Shown: positions 51,978-61,069 of the stretch, one piece after another
Layout: each line of letters opens with the position of its first letter
How positions within the stretch are numbered: position 1 is the first letter of the stretch
Assembly (NCBI RefSeq): GCF_023078495.1
Contig: NZ_CP095742.1
Coordinates: forward strand, 4,030,001-4,094,000
Direction: 5' to 3'
DNA from: Luteibacter aegosomatissinici
Lineage (GTDB): Bacteria; Pseudomonadota; Gammaproteobacteria; Xanthomonadales; Rhodanobacteraceae
Length of the DNA: 64,000 nt
Translations under genes and position numbers: made by a program
The notes under the pieces: generated by a model
Seen by the model: the letters and a program-made list of their open reading frames with translations, nothing else
What the model was told of the DNA's origin: nothing
Databases searched by the model: none

Positions 51978-53182
51978 GGTGTCTTCTCCCGCACGGCAAA
52001 GGGCGCGTTCGCGCGGAAGCCCATGCCACGGCGGCTCAACGCATGGCGAAGGGGCGGCACACGGTCCAGCGCCAGCATGGCCAGCGAACGCAACGGCCCC
52101 AGCAGGGGCTGGTCAAGGCAGGCCAACCGGACCAGGCCGTGACTCATCGCCATGGTGCCCTCACGATCGGGGGTTCGGCGGCGTACGTACTCAGCAAGCA
52201 GGCCGGCATCGCCCGGGTCGCCACCCGCGGCGACAAGCTCCGCCAGGGTGAGCGCATCGCGCAGGCCCAGGTTGAAGCCCTGGGCGCCAATCGGATGCAC
52301 GGTCTGCGCGGCATTGCCTACCAGCACCGCGCGCGGGCCGGTGAGGGCCTCCGCCGCGACTCGTCGGATGGGGTACGGCACACGCTTGCCTGGCCGGGTA
52401 AGACGACCGAGCCGCCAGCCGAACCGCTTCTGGGCAAAGGCCGCAAACGTGGCGTCATCCATGCCGGCCACCTCGTCGGCGCGCTCAGCATTCACCGTGA
52501 GGACCACGCCAACACGCCGCTCGGCCAGCGGCAGGACCGCGACCGGGCCGTCATCGGTGAAGCGCTCGAACGCCCGGCCACGCGGATCTCGCTCGGGGGT
52601 CATGGTGCTCACGAACAGCGCCTGCTGGTAATCGTGTTCACGCGTGCCGATGCCCAGTTGCGCGCGAATGCCCGAGGTGGTGCCGTCGGCACCGACCAGC
52701 AAAGGCGTCGTGACCTGCGTCGTGCCCTCCGGGCCTGCGATGGTGACCCGCCACCCGCCGTCCACCGGCTCGATCTGCTCCACCCGCGCCGGGGCGCGGC
52801 GCACCAGCAGGCGGCACGTGGCCAGCCGGTTCAGCAACGCCTCGCCCAATTCGCGGGCGGGCAAGGTCCAGCCCAGCGCATCCACGCCTTCGGCGGCGGC
52901 ATCCATGCGCACGCTGCCGAAATCCCCGGCCCGGCTCGTATGGATATGCGTGATGGGCGTGGCCCGCTGGCGGGCCAGGTCCCACACGCCAATCGACGCC
53001 AGGCCGTTCACAGTGGCCCGCGCGAGCGCGAGGTTGCGCTCGTCGTAGCTGGGCTGGTCGCCTACCCGGGGTGCGGCGGCCTCCACCAGCATGGCGGGGA
53101 TGCCGGCGGTATCCAGGGCGATGGCAAGGCTGGCGCCGACCAGGCCGCCGCCGACAATAAGGATGGGAGATGCAGGGCTCAT
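51974..53182 (-). CDS. ubiH: Ubiquinone biosynthesis hydroxylase UbiH
   Basis: 402 residues from MSPASPILIVGGGLVG. FAD motifs as in the family: ILIVGGGLVGASLAIALDTA, the DG motif GADGTTSGIRAQLG and the GN-type motif AVLVGNAAQTVHPIGAQGFN, where UbiH proteins have Asn for the usual Asp. The start at 53182 is preferred over ATG 53203. Upstream of, and overlapping, the second hydroxylase gene. Confidence 0.92.
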   Translation of the reverse strand: MSPASPILIVGGGLVGASLAIALDTAGIPAMLVEAAAPRVGDQPSYDERNLALARATVNGLASIGVWDLARQRATPITHIHTSRAGDFGSVRMDAAAEGVDALGWTLPARELGEALLNRLATCRLLVRRAPARVEQIEPVDGGWRVTIAGPEGTTQVTTPLLVGADGTTSGIRAQLGIGTREHDYQQALFVSTMTPERDPRGRAFERFTDDGPVAVLPLAERRVGVVLTVNAERADEVAGMDDATFAAFAQKRFGWRLGRLTRPGKRVPYPIRRVAAEALTGPRAVLVGNAAQTVHPIGAQGFNLGLRDALTLAELVAAGGDPGDAGLLAEYVRRRTPDREGTMAMSHGLVRLACLDQPLLGPLRSLAMLALDRVPPLRHALSRRGMGFRANAPFAVREKTP

Positions 53183-53252
53183 CCGCCGATGATAACGCCG
53201 CAAGGTGCAGGCGCCGTGGGTGCGGCGGCCCGCCGCACGCTAGAATCGGCCG

Positions 53253-53813
53253 ATGGGTAACCGACTCTCGAAGATCTACACACGTACCGGCGATGACGGC
53301 AGCACCGGCCTGGGCGATGGCAGCCGCACCGGCAAGGATTCCCTGCGGGTGGCCGCCTATGGCACGGTCGATGAGCTCAACAGCACGCTGGGCATGGTCA
53401 TCGCCAGCGACGGCGTGGGTGAGGACATCCGCGAGGTGCTGGTCCAGGTGCAGCACGAGCTGTTCGACCTGGGCGGCGAACTGTGCATCCCGGGCATGGC
53501 CATGGTGCAGGGCAAGGACATCGACCGGCTCGAGACGGTGCTCGATGCGTTCAACGCCGACCTGCCCGCGCTGAAGGACTTCATCCTCCCGGGCGGCGGC
53601 ATGGCCGCGTCGACCTGCCACCTTGCGCGCACCGTGTGCCGCCGCGCCGAGCGCGAGGTGGTGGCTTTGGGCCGCGTCGAGGAAGTGCGCCCTGAAGCGC
53701 AGCGTTACCTGAACCGGCTTTCAGACTTGCTGTTCGTGCTCGCGCGCGTCCTGGCGCGGCGCAGCGGCCATGGCGAAGTGCTGTGGCAGCACGAGCGCCG
53801 CCCGCGCGGCTGA
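53253..53813 (+). CDS. PduO-type corrinoid adenosyltransferase
   Basis: 186 residues. The ATP-binding N-terminus SKIYTRTGDDGSTGLGDGSR and the later PGGGMAASTCHLARTVCRRAER are the PduO/MMAB signatures; GTVDELNS is conserved. It transfers adenosyl from ATP to cob(I)alamin. No other cobalamin gene is nearby, which is common. Confidence 0.95.
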   Translation: MGNRLSKIYTRTGDDGSTGLGDGSRTGKDSLRVAAYGTVDELNSTLGMVIASDGVGEDIREVLVQVQHELFDLGGELCIPGMAMVQGKDIDRLETVLDAFNADLPALKDFILPGGGMAASTCHLARTVCRRAEREVVALGRVEEVRPEAQRYLNRLSDLLFVLARVLARRSGHGEVLWQHERRPRG

Positions 53814-53882
53814 GCGGGCGGTGTAAGCTCAAGGGCACTGGCCCGGCGATCGCCGCCGTGCCCTCGCCAGGGGTTGGAGCTT

Positions 53883-56483
53883 ATGCGTGGAGTGCCATCG
53901 TGCGATGCAGGCGGTGATTCTGCTAAGTTGGCCGCCTTTCGAACGGACAAGACCCCGCCCGTGACGCCCCGCAACAGCATCCTGCCTAAACGCCGCCTGC
54001 TGGCGACCGCCGTCGCCCTCGTCGTCACCGGCACCGCCTGGCAAACCCAGGCCCAGTCCGCGCCGGCCGCCAGCACAGCGCCGACACCCGCGGTAACCAC
54101 CGGCCATCCGGCATCGGAAGTCGAGACCTGCAAGCTCGGCTCGTTCATCTGCGCACCCCGCCCCGTCAGCTACCTGCTGTGCAGCCCCAATGCCATGCTG
54201 GACTTCTACGATCCCACGATCACGAAGGACACCACGCTGCGCGACACGGCGGTCACCGATACGGTGTCGAACATCAATGGCACCGAAGGCGTGAAGGTCG
54301 AGAGCCCCGAACCGAACATCTACCACATGACCGGCGGCGTCCGCCTGCAGCGTGCGGACCAGGTGCTGCAAGCCGAGGACGTCACCTATAACGCCGATTC
54401 CACGGCGTACGATGCCCAGGGCAACGTACGCTACCAGGAAGCCGGCATGCTCCTGCGCGCCGATCGCATGACCGGCACGACCACGCCCAACCAGGGCGAT
54501 GCCGACCATGTCACCTACCAGCTGCTGCAATCGCGCGGCAACGGCGTGGCCGACCACGCCAAGATCACCGACCCGACCCACGGCCGCATGCGCCTGGCCA
54601 CGTATTCCACGTGCGACGTGGGCAAGCACCAGTGGGAGTTCCGCGCGAAGACGGTGGACCTGAACAAGGACACCGGCGTCGGTACGGCACACAGCGGCAC
54701 CATGCGCTTCAAGGGCGTGCCGTTCATGTACCTGCCCTACTTCACCTTCCCGCTGGATGACCGGCGCAAGAGCGGCTTCCTGTACCCGACCTTCGGCTCA
54801 TCGAGCCATTCGGGTACGTACCTCACGCTGCCGTACTACCTGAACCTCGCACCTAATTACGATGCGACGATCACGCCCAGCTACTACACCGAGCGTGGCC
54901 CCATGCTCGGCGCGGAGTTCCGCTACCTCCTGCCGAAATCGAACGGTACGTTCGATATCAACTACCTCAGCCACGATCGCGGCGCGGAAGATCCGGAATT
55001 CCTGCAGTACGGCGACCGAGACGGCTCCAAGCAGCGTTGGCTGGCAAAAATCACCAATGCCACCAACCTGGGCGATGGCTTCAACCTGAGCGTGAACATC
55101 AACCGCGCCTCGGATAACGAATACTTCCGCGATTTCGGTAACGATCTCTACAGTTCCTCGGTCGGCATCCTCACTTCCAGCGCCTATATCTCCAAGGGCG
55201 GCAAGTACTGGAGCGCCTCGCTGGGCGTGGATGATTACCAGAACATGGATCCGGGCCTGCCGGATTACGTCGAGCCTTACAGGCGCTGGCCGCGCGCCAC
55301 CTTCAACTCCGAAATCCCGCTCAATTCGTGGCTCGATGCCGGTATCGATTCCGAAGCGGTGGCTTTCCGCAAGTCGGACCGGGATACGACGGGCCGCCAG
55401 CTCGACGGCAACCGCCTGGACCTGGCGCCCTATCTGGCGGGCGACTTCGGCGGCCCGTTCTGGTTCGCCAGGCCCCGCATCGAATACCGGTTCACGGGCT
55501 ACCAGCTGAAGAACGATTACTACAAGTCCGTGTTTCCCGACCGCACGCCGTCACGATCGGTTCCTATCGCCAGCTTCGATACGGGCCTGATTTTTGACAG
55601 GGCGACCCACCTGTTCGGCACCGATTACACGCAGACCCTCGAGCCCCGCGTGTATTACCTGTATGTGCCTTACAGGAATCAGGACAAGCTACCCACGTTC
55701 GACACCAACGAAATGTCGTTCGATTTCTGGCAGCTGTTCACCACTAACCGTTTCGCGGGCGCCGATCGCCAGATGGACGCGAACAACGTCACCGCCGCGC
55801 TCACGACACGCCTGCTCGACGATAACGGCGTTGAGCGCGTGTCGGCGAGCATCGGCCAGATCCGTTACCTGAGCGACCAGAAGGTCCAGATGTACGGCGT
55901 TCTCCCGACCGACTACAGCGGTTCGGATTACGTTGCCCAGTTCGCCGTGCAGCTCAACGACAAGTGGCGTGTAAACAGTTCGTACCAGTGGAACCCGAAC
56001 GACAAGGCCCGCGTGTACCCGGACCCGGATACCGGGCAGTACGGCCTCCAGGGCCACGATACCGACCTGGCGACCGTCGCCTTCCAGCGCCGCATCAAGG
56101 GCGACGGCATCTTCAACTTCTCGTACCGGTACCGCCGGAACGTCATGGAACAATTCGACACGTCCGTGGTCTACCCCGTGTCCGAGCGCTGGCGCGCGCT
56201 GGCGCGCTGGGTGTTCGCCCGCCGCGATATCGTGCCGGTCACCCTCGACAACGGTGCCAGCTTCACCACGTTCACGTTCTCCCACCGGACCCTGGAAGCC
56301 GCCGCCGGCGTCGAATACGACAGCTGCTGCGTCGCCTTCCGGATCCTTGGCCGCCACTACGTCATGGATTACACCCGGCGGACGAACAACGCGATCATGT
56401 TTGAGCTGGAATTCAAGGGGCTAGGCTCGCTGAACCCCCAATCGGGTGAGTACCTGCGGCGTGCTATCCTTGGCTATCAATAA
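53883..56483 (+). CDS. lptD: LPS-assembly protein LptD
   Basis: 866 residues. After the signal peptide (LLATAVALVVTGTAWQTQAQ), a jellyroll LptA-like domain (about 130-250; VRLQRADQVLQAEDVTYNAD, GNVRYQEAGMLLRADR) precedes the 26-strand barrel with MRFKGVPFMYLPYFTFP and the C-terminal strand. Conserved Cys pairs occur near the N-terminus (VETCKLGSFICAPR) and in YDSCCVAF, matching the LptD disulfide pattern. ATG 53883 has GGAG at good spacing; GTG 53961 would put the signal peptide at the very start. LptD with LptE inserts LPS in the outer membrane. Confidence 0.96.
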   Translation: MRGVPSCDAGGDSAKLAAFRTDKTPPVTPRNSILPKRRLLATAVALVVTGTAWQTQAQSAPAASTAPTPAVTTGHPASEVETCKLGSFICAPRPVSYLLCSPNAMLDFYDPTITKDTTLRDTAVTDTVSNINGTEGVKVESPEPNIYHMTGGVRLQRADQVLQAEDVTYNADSTAYDAQGNVRYQEAGMLLRADRMTGTTTPNQGDADHVTYQLLQSRGNGVADHAKITDPTHGRMRLATYSTCDVGKHQWEFRAKTVDLNKDTGVGTAHSGTMRFKGVPFMYLPYFTFPLDDRRKSGFLYPTFGSSSHSGTYLTLPYYLNLAPNYDATITPSYYTERGPMLGAEFRYLLPKSNGTFDINYLSHDRGAEDPEFLQYGDRDGSKQRWLAKITNATNLGDGFNLSVNINRASDNEYFRDFGNDLYSSSVGILTSSAYISKGGKYWSASLGVDDYQNMDPGLPDYVEPYRRWPRATFNSEIPLNSWLDAGIDSEAVAFRKSDRDTTGRQLDGNRLDLAPYLAGDFGGPFWFARPRIEYRFTGYQLKNDYYKSVFPDRTPSRSVPIASFDTGLIFDRATHLFGTDYTQTLEPRVYYLYVPYRNQDKLPTFDTNEMSFDFWQLFTTNRFAGADRQMDANNVTAALTTRLLDDNGVERVSASIGQIRYLSDQKVQMYGVLPTDYSGSDYVAQFAVQLNDKWRVNSSYQWNPNDKARVYPDPDTGQYGLQGHDTDLATVAFQRRIKGDGIFNFSYRYRRNVMEQFDTSVVYPVSERWRALARWVFARRDIVPVTLDNGASFTTFTFSHRTLEAAAGVEYDSCCVAFRILGRHYVMDYTRRTNNAIMFELEFKGLGSLNPQSGEYLRRAILGYQ

Positions 56484-56513
56484 GTGGGGCAGGTGCCCCG
56501 GGCTCCCTATTCG

Positions 56514-57890
56514 ATGAAGCAGATCCTCGCTTATTCCATGCTCGCCGCCGCCATCCTGGCAGTGGTGCCCACCGCCCACGCGCAGCTCATGCCGCAGGCC
56601 CAGCCGGCCGCCGGTGGCGCCGCCATGGGCAACGGTTCGCTCGACCGCATCGTGGCGGTGGTGGAAGACGACATCATTCTCCAGAGCGAGCTGAATGCGG
56701 CCATCGCCGCCATCCAGAAGCAGTACGCGGCCAACCCGGGCCAGCTGCCCCCGCCGGATGTGCTCGCCCGCCAGGTGCTCGATCGCCTCATCCTGATGAA
56801 GCTCCAGGTCTCGCGCGCCAACGACCAGAATATCCACGTCACCGACCAGGATATCGACCAGGCCGTGGGCAACGTGGCCCAGCAGAACAAGATGTCCGCC
56901 GAACAGCTGCAGCAGGCGGTCACCCAGGACGGCATGAGCTGGCAGGGCTTCCGCCAGCAGATCTCCGACCAGCTGCTGACCCAGAAGCTGCACGAGAGCG
57001 TCGTGCGCGACCAGGTCACGGTGACCGATGCCGAAGTGAACAACCTGCTGGCCAGCCCCACCTACAAGGCGGGTGAAGTGCACCTGGCCCACATCCAGAT
57101 CAGCACCCCGGCCGAAGGCGGCGCCAGCGATATCGCGGCGGCCCAGGCCAAGGCCGAGAAGGCCATTGCCGACATCAAGGCCGGCAAGGATTTCAACGCG
57201 GTCGCCATCCAGTACTCCGACGCCCCCGACGCCCTCGATGGCGGCGACCTGGGCTGGCGCCGCCTGGACGAAGTGCCGCCGGCGTTCGCCGATGCCGTGG
57301 GCTCGCTCAAGCCGGGCGAATCCACCGCGGCGCTGCGCGGCCCCACCGGCTTCCACATCCTGAAGCTGGTGGAAACGCGCCAGCCGGGCCGCCAGGTGGT
57401 CACCGAGTACCACGCTCGCCAGATCCTCATCAAACCGTCCGAAATCGTCACGCCGGAACAGGCGGAGAAGAAGGCGGAAGAGATCTACACCAAGGTGACC
57501 GACAAGAAGGAAGACTTCGCCAAGCTGGCGAAGGATGACTCCAAGGACACCACCACTGCCAATGCCGGCGGCGACATGGGCTGGTTCCAGAAGGACGCAT
57601 GGGGCCAGGCCATCTCCAGCCAGCTCGATGGCCTGAAGGACAACGAGGTCTCCAAGCCGTTCCAGACCGATGCCGGCTGGATCGTCATGCAGCTGCTCGG
57701 CACCCGCCAGAGCGACGTCACCGACGAATCGCAGCGCAACCAGGCCCGCCAGGCCATCGGCAACCGCAAGGCTGACGAGGCTTACGAGAGCTACCTGCGT
57801 GAAATGCGCTCGTCCTCGTTCGTCGACATCCGCGTGCCGGAACTGCGCGACCCGGACGACAAGCAGGCTTCGGCCCTCCAGCCGAAATAA
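56514..57890 (+). CDS. surA: Periplasmic chaperone/PPIase SurA
   Basis: 458 residues from MKQILAYSMLAAA with signal peptide (ILAVVPTAHA). SurA N domain (LDRIVAVVEDDIILQSELNA), then two parvulin domains (about 185-280 with VHLAHIQISTP and GGDLGWRRLDEVPPAFADAV; about 300-400 with YHARQILIKPSEIV and GGDMGWFQKDAW) and a C-terminal helix. SurA folds outer-membrane barrels such as LptD, whose gene is just upstream. Confidence 0.97.
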   Translation: MKQILAYSMLAAAILAVVPTAHAQLMPQAQPAAGGAAMGNGSLDRIVAVVEDDIILQSELNAAIAAIQKQYAANPGQLPPPDVLARQVLDRLILMKLQVSRANDQNIHVTDQDIDQAVGNVAQQNKMSAEQLQQAVTQDGMSWQGFRQQISDQLLTQKLHESVVRDQVTVTDAEVNNLLASPTYKAGEVHLAHIQISTPAEGGASDIAAAQAKAEKAIADIKAGKDFNAVAIQYSDAPDALDGGDLGWRRLDEVPPAFADAVGSLKPGESTAALRGPTGFHILKLVETRQPGRQVVTEYHARQILIKPSEIVTPEQAEKKAEEIYTKVTDKKEDFAKLAKDDSKDTTTANAGGDMGWFQKDAWGQAISSQLDGLKDNEVSKPFQTDAGWIVMQLLGTRQSDVTDESQRNQARQAIGNRKADEAYESYLREMRSSSFVDIRVPELRDPDDKQASALQPK

Positions 57891-57896
57891 AGCCGC

Positions 57897-58892
57897 ATGA
57901 ACGCGACGACCCTGCCGCGGCTCGCCGTTACCGCCGGTGAGCCTGCCGGGGTCGGTCCCGAACTCGTTGCGCGCCTGGCGGCCAGCGACCTGGCCGCCGA
58001 TATCATCGCCATCACCGACCGCGACCTGCTCAGGCAGGCCGCGCAAGCGTGCGGCGTTACGCTGCATATCGCCGATGACGACGGCCTGGGCATCACCCAC
58101 CGGCCGGCCGGCCACGTACGCATCCGCCATGTGCCGCTGGGCGCACCGGTGCGTTTCGGCGCCCCCGATCCCGCGAATGCCCAACACGTGCTCCACATGC
58201 TCGGCATCGCGGCTGATGGCTGCCTGGATGGCACCTTCGATGCCGTCGTGACCGGCCCCGTGCAGAAAGCCAGCATCAACGAGGCAGGCGTCCCCTTCAG
58301 CGGACACACCGAGTTCTTCGCCGAGCGTGCCGGCGCCGAGGTGGTGATGATGTTGGCCAGCCCGGAACTCCGGGTGACGCTGGCGACGACCCACCTGCCC
58401 CTGTCGGCGGTCCCCGCCGCCATCACCCCTGCACTGCTGGAACGCACCCTGGGCATCGTGCATGGCGCGCTGCGCAGCCGTTTCGGCATCGCCCACCCGC
58501 GCATTGCGGTGCTGGGCCTGAACCCGCACGCAGGCGAAGGTGGGCACATGGGCCGCGAAGAGCTCGATACGATCATCCCGTTGCTGGAGCGCCTGCGCGC
58601 CGATGGCATGGACCTTATTGGGCCCCTGCCCGCCGATACCGCCTTCGTGCCGGCCATGCGGCCGCGCTACGACGTGGTGCTGGCCATGTACCACGACCAG
58701 GCCCTGCCGGTGCTCAAGAGCGAAGCGTTCGACCGCACCGTCAATGTCACGCTCGGCCTCCCCTTCATCCGCACGTCCGTCGATCACGGCACGGCGCTCG
58801 ACCTGGCCGGCAGCGGCCGGGCCGATCCGGCCAGCCTGTTCGCCGCCACGCGCCTCGCTATCGAGCTTGCCCGCCCGCGGGCCACCGTATGA
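57897..58892 (+). CDS. pdxA: 4-hydroxythreonine-4-phosphate dehydrogenase
   Basis: 331 residues. PdxA signatures: LAVTAGEPAGVGPELVA, TGPVQKASINEAGVPFSGHTE, GLNPHAGEGGHMGREE and MYHDQALPVLK, with metal-binding His at the last three. It makes a pyridoxal phosphate precursor. Starts six bases after surA and overlaps rsmA (ATGA). Confidence 0.97.
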   Translation: MNATTLPRLAVTAGEPAGVGPELVARLAASDLAADIIAITDRDLLRQAAQACGVTLHIADDDGLGITHRPAGHVRIRHVPLGAPVRFGAPDPANAQHVLHMLGIAADGCLDGTFDAVVTGPVQKASINEAGVPFSGHTEFFAERAGAEVVMMLASPELRVTLATTHLPLSAVPAAITPALLERTLGIVHGALRSRFGIAHPRIAVLGLNPHAGEGGHMGREELDTIIPLLERLRADGMDLIGPLPADTAFVPAMRPRYDVVLAMYHDQALPVLKSEAFDRTVNVTLGLPFIRTSVDHGTALDLAGSGRADPASLFAATRLAIELARPRATV

Positions 58893-59668
58893 ACGCACGC
58901 CCCAAAAAGAGCTTCGGCCAGCATTTCCTCCACGATAAGCGCTATATCGAGCGCATCGTGTCGTCGATTTCGCCCAAGGACGGCGATACCGTCGTAGAGA
59001 TCGGCCCCGGAGAGGGCGCCATGACCCTGCCACTGCTGGCCGTGGCGAAGAAGCTGACCGCCATCGAGCTCGATACCGACCTGATCCCGGGCCTGCAGGA
59101 ACGCGCCGCGCCGATCGGCGACCTGCGCATCGTGCATTCGGATGTGCTGAAGGTGGATTTCAGCGCGCTGGCGAAGGAACTGGGTGCGGAGCGCCTGCGC
59201 ATCGCCGGCAACCTGCCCTACTACATCTCCAGCCCCATCCTGTTCCACTGCGTGGAACACGCGGCCGCCATCCAGGACATGCACTTCATGCTGCAGAAGG
59301 AAGTGGTGGACCGCATGGCCGCGGAACCCGGCAGCAAGGTTTACGGGCGCCTGAGTGTCATGTTGCAGCTCGCCTGCAAGGTGACGCCGCTGTTTACGGT
59401 GCCGCCCGGCGCCTTCCGGCCGCCACCGAAGGTCGATTCGGCCGTCGTGCGCATGGTCCCCTTGCCGCCCGAGCAGTTGCCGAAGGGCGATCCGGCGAAA
59501 ATCCATGCCGTCGTGAAGGCCGCCTTCGCCATGCGGCGTAAGACACTGTCCAACACGCTGAAGGGCCTGGTCGACGAGGCCACCATTCGCGAACTGGGGA
59601 TTGACCCGAAGGCCCGCGCGGAGACGCTCGCACCGGGGGATTTCGTGAAGCTCGCGAACGCGACCTGA
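58889..59668 (+). CDS. rsmA: 16S rRNA dimethyladenosine transferase RsmA (KsgA)
   Basis: 259 residues. SAM motif [16 protein letters not shown], substrate motif [13 protein letters not shown] and C-terminal helical domain ([15 protein letters not shown]). N6-dimethylates two adjacent adenines near the 3' end of 16S rRNA. Confidence 0.97.
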   Translation: MNARPKKSFGQHFLHDKRYIERIVSSISPKDGDTVVEIGPGEGAMTLPLLAVAKKLTAIELDTDLIPGLQERAAPIGDLRIVHSDVLKVDFSALAKELGAERLRIAGNLPYYISSPILFHCVEHAAAIQDMHFMLQKEVVDRMAAEPGSKVYGRLSVMLQLACKVTPLFTVPPGAFRPPPKVDSAVVRMVPLPPEQLPKGDPAKIHAVVKAAFAMRRKTLSNTLKGLVDEATIRELGIDPKARAETLAPGDFVKLANAT

Positions 59669-59720
59669 ACAAGATGCGGGCATACTTGCCCACCCCCTCC
59701 GCGTCCCACACAATCCCTGC

Positions 59721-60104
59721 ATGAACTCGAAAATTCCCCACACGATCGACGTGGAGGTCGAAACCCGCTTCGTTCCCGACCAGTCGCAACCCGGTGATAA
59801 CCGCTACGTGTTCGCCTACACGATCACGCTGCGCAACGCCGGCGTGACCGGCGCGCAGCTGCTCGCGCGGCACTGGGTCATCACCGATGCGAACGGCAAG
59901 GTGGAAGAAGTACGCGGCGATGGCGTGGTCGGCGAGCAGCCGTGGATGCGCCCGGGCGATACCTACGAGTACACCTCGGGTGCCGTACTTGAAACCGCCG
60001 TCGGTACCATGGCCGGCAGTTACCGCATGGTCGCCGACGATGGCACGCACTTCGATGCGCCGATCCCCGCGTTCGTCCTCTCCATCCCCCGCACGCTGCA
60101 CTAG
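59721..60104 (+). CDS. apaG: ApaG domain protein
   Basis: 127 residues. ApaG beta-sandwich: [60 protein letters not shown]. Function debated (a Co/Mg-related role in Salmonella); the place between rsmA and apaH is classic. Confidence 0.96.
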   Translation: MNSKIPHTIDVEVETRFVPDQSQPGDNRYVFAYTITLRNAGVTGAQLLARHWVITDANGKVEEVRGDGVVGEQPWMRPGDTYEYTSGAVLETAVGTMAGSYRMVADDGTHFDAPIPAFVLSIPRTLH

Positions 60105-60160
60105 GAATTACGCATGGATAGCGCCAATGCCCGGTGGGGCGACATGAAGCGAGCAACCTG

Positions 60161-61012
60161 ATGGCCGTCTACGCGATCGGCGACGTGCAAGGTTGCTACC
60201 CCGAACTCCAGCGCCTGCTCGAGAAGATCCGCTTCGATCCCGCCGCCGACCAGCTCTGGTTCTGCGGCGACCTGGTGAACCGCGGCGGCGAGTCGCTCGC
60301 TACGCTGCGCCTTATCCACTCGCTGCGCGAGCGGAGCATCATCACGCTCGGCAACCACGATCTGTCACTGCTGGCGATCGGCCAGCGCCGTGAGGACGCC
60401 CAGCAGCGGGTGAACCCCGAGCTGCGCGAAGTGCTGTTCGCCGAGGATGCACCCGTGCTGCTCGAGTGGTTGCGCATGCAGAAGCTGCTGCACCACGACG
60501 AGACCCTTGGCTGGACCATGATCCACGCCGGCATGGCGCCCATCTGGACCCTGCGCCAGGCCCAGCGCGCCGCACTGGAAGTGGAACGCGAGCTTGGCGG
60601 CCCGCGCCACCAGCGCCTGCTGAAGAACCTGTTCGGCAACCGCCCGGCGGCATGGAACAACCGCCTGCAGGGTGTGGAGCGGCACCGCGCCACGATCAAT
60701 ACGCTTACGCGCATGCGCTACTGCGATGTGAATGGCCGCATCGATTTCGAAGGCAAGGATCGGCCGGGTACTCAGAAACCGGGGATGTACCCGTGGTTTG
60801 AAGTACCAGGCATGCGCAAGCGCGAGACGAAGATCGTCTGCGGGCACTGGTCCGCACTGGGCCGCTTCGCGGGCCTGGGCGTGTACGCAATCGATACCGG
60901 TTGCGTGTGGGGCGGCCAGCTCACGGCCATGCGGCTGGATAGCGAAGAACCGCAGTACATCACCGTGCAGGCCGAGCCGCACAGGCAGAAGCCGAAGGGC
61001 GGCGGCGACTGA
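60161..61012 (+). CDS. apaH: Symmetrical diadenosine tetraphosphatase ApaH
   Basis: 283 residues from MAVYAIGDVQGCYPEL. Metallophosphatase motifs GDVQGCY, FCGDLVNRGGES and LGNHDLSLLA, and the later MIHAGMAPIWT and CGHWSALGRF. It splits Ap4A to two ADP. Last gene of the lptD-surA-pdxA-rsmA-apaG-apaH run. Confidence 0.96.
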   Translation: MAVYAIGDVQGCYPELQRLLEKIRFDPAADQLWFCGDLVNRGGESLATLRLIHSLRERSIITLGNHDLSLLAIGQRREDAQQRVNPELREVLFAEDAPVLLEWLRMQKLLHHDETLGWTMIHAGMAPIWTLRQAQRAALEVERELGGPRHQRLLKNLFGNRPAAWNNRLQGVERHRATINTLTRMRYCDVNGRIDFEGKDRPGTQKPGMYPWFEVPGMRKRETKIVCGHWSALGRFAGLGVYAIDTGCVWGGQLTAMRLDSEEPQYITVQAEPHRQKPKGGGD

Positions 61013-61069
61013 ACGTGCATGCCCGGCGGCGCTCGCAGAAGCGCGCTGGGCTAGCAGCGCGTGAGTCCG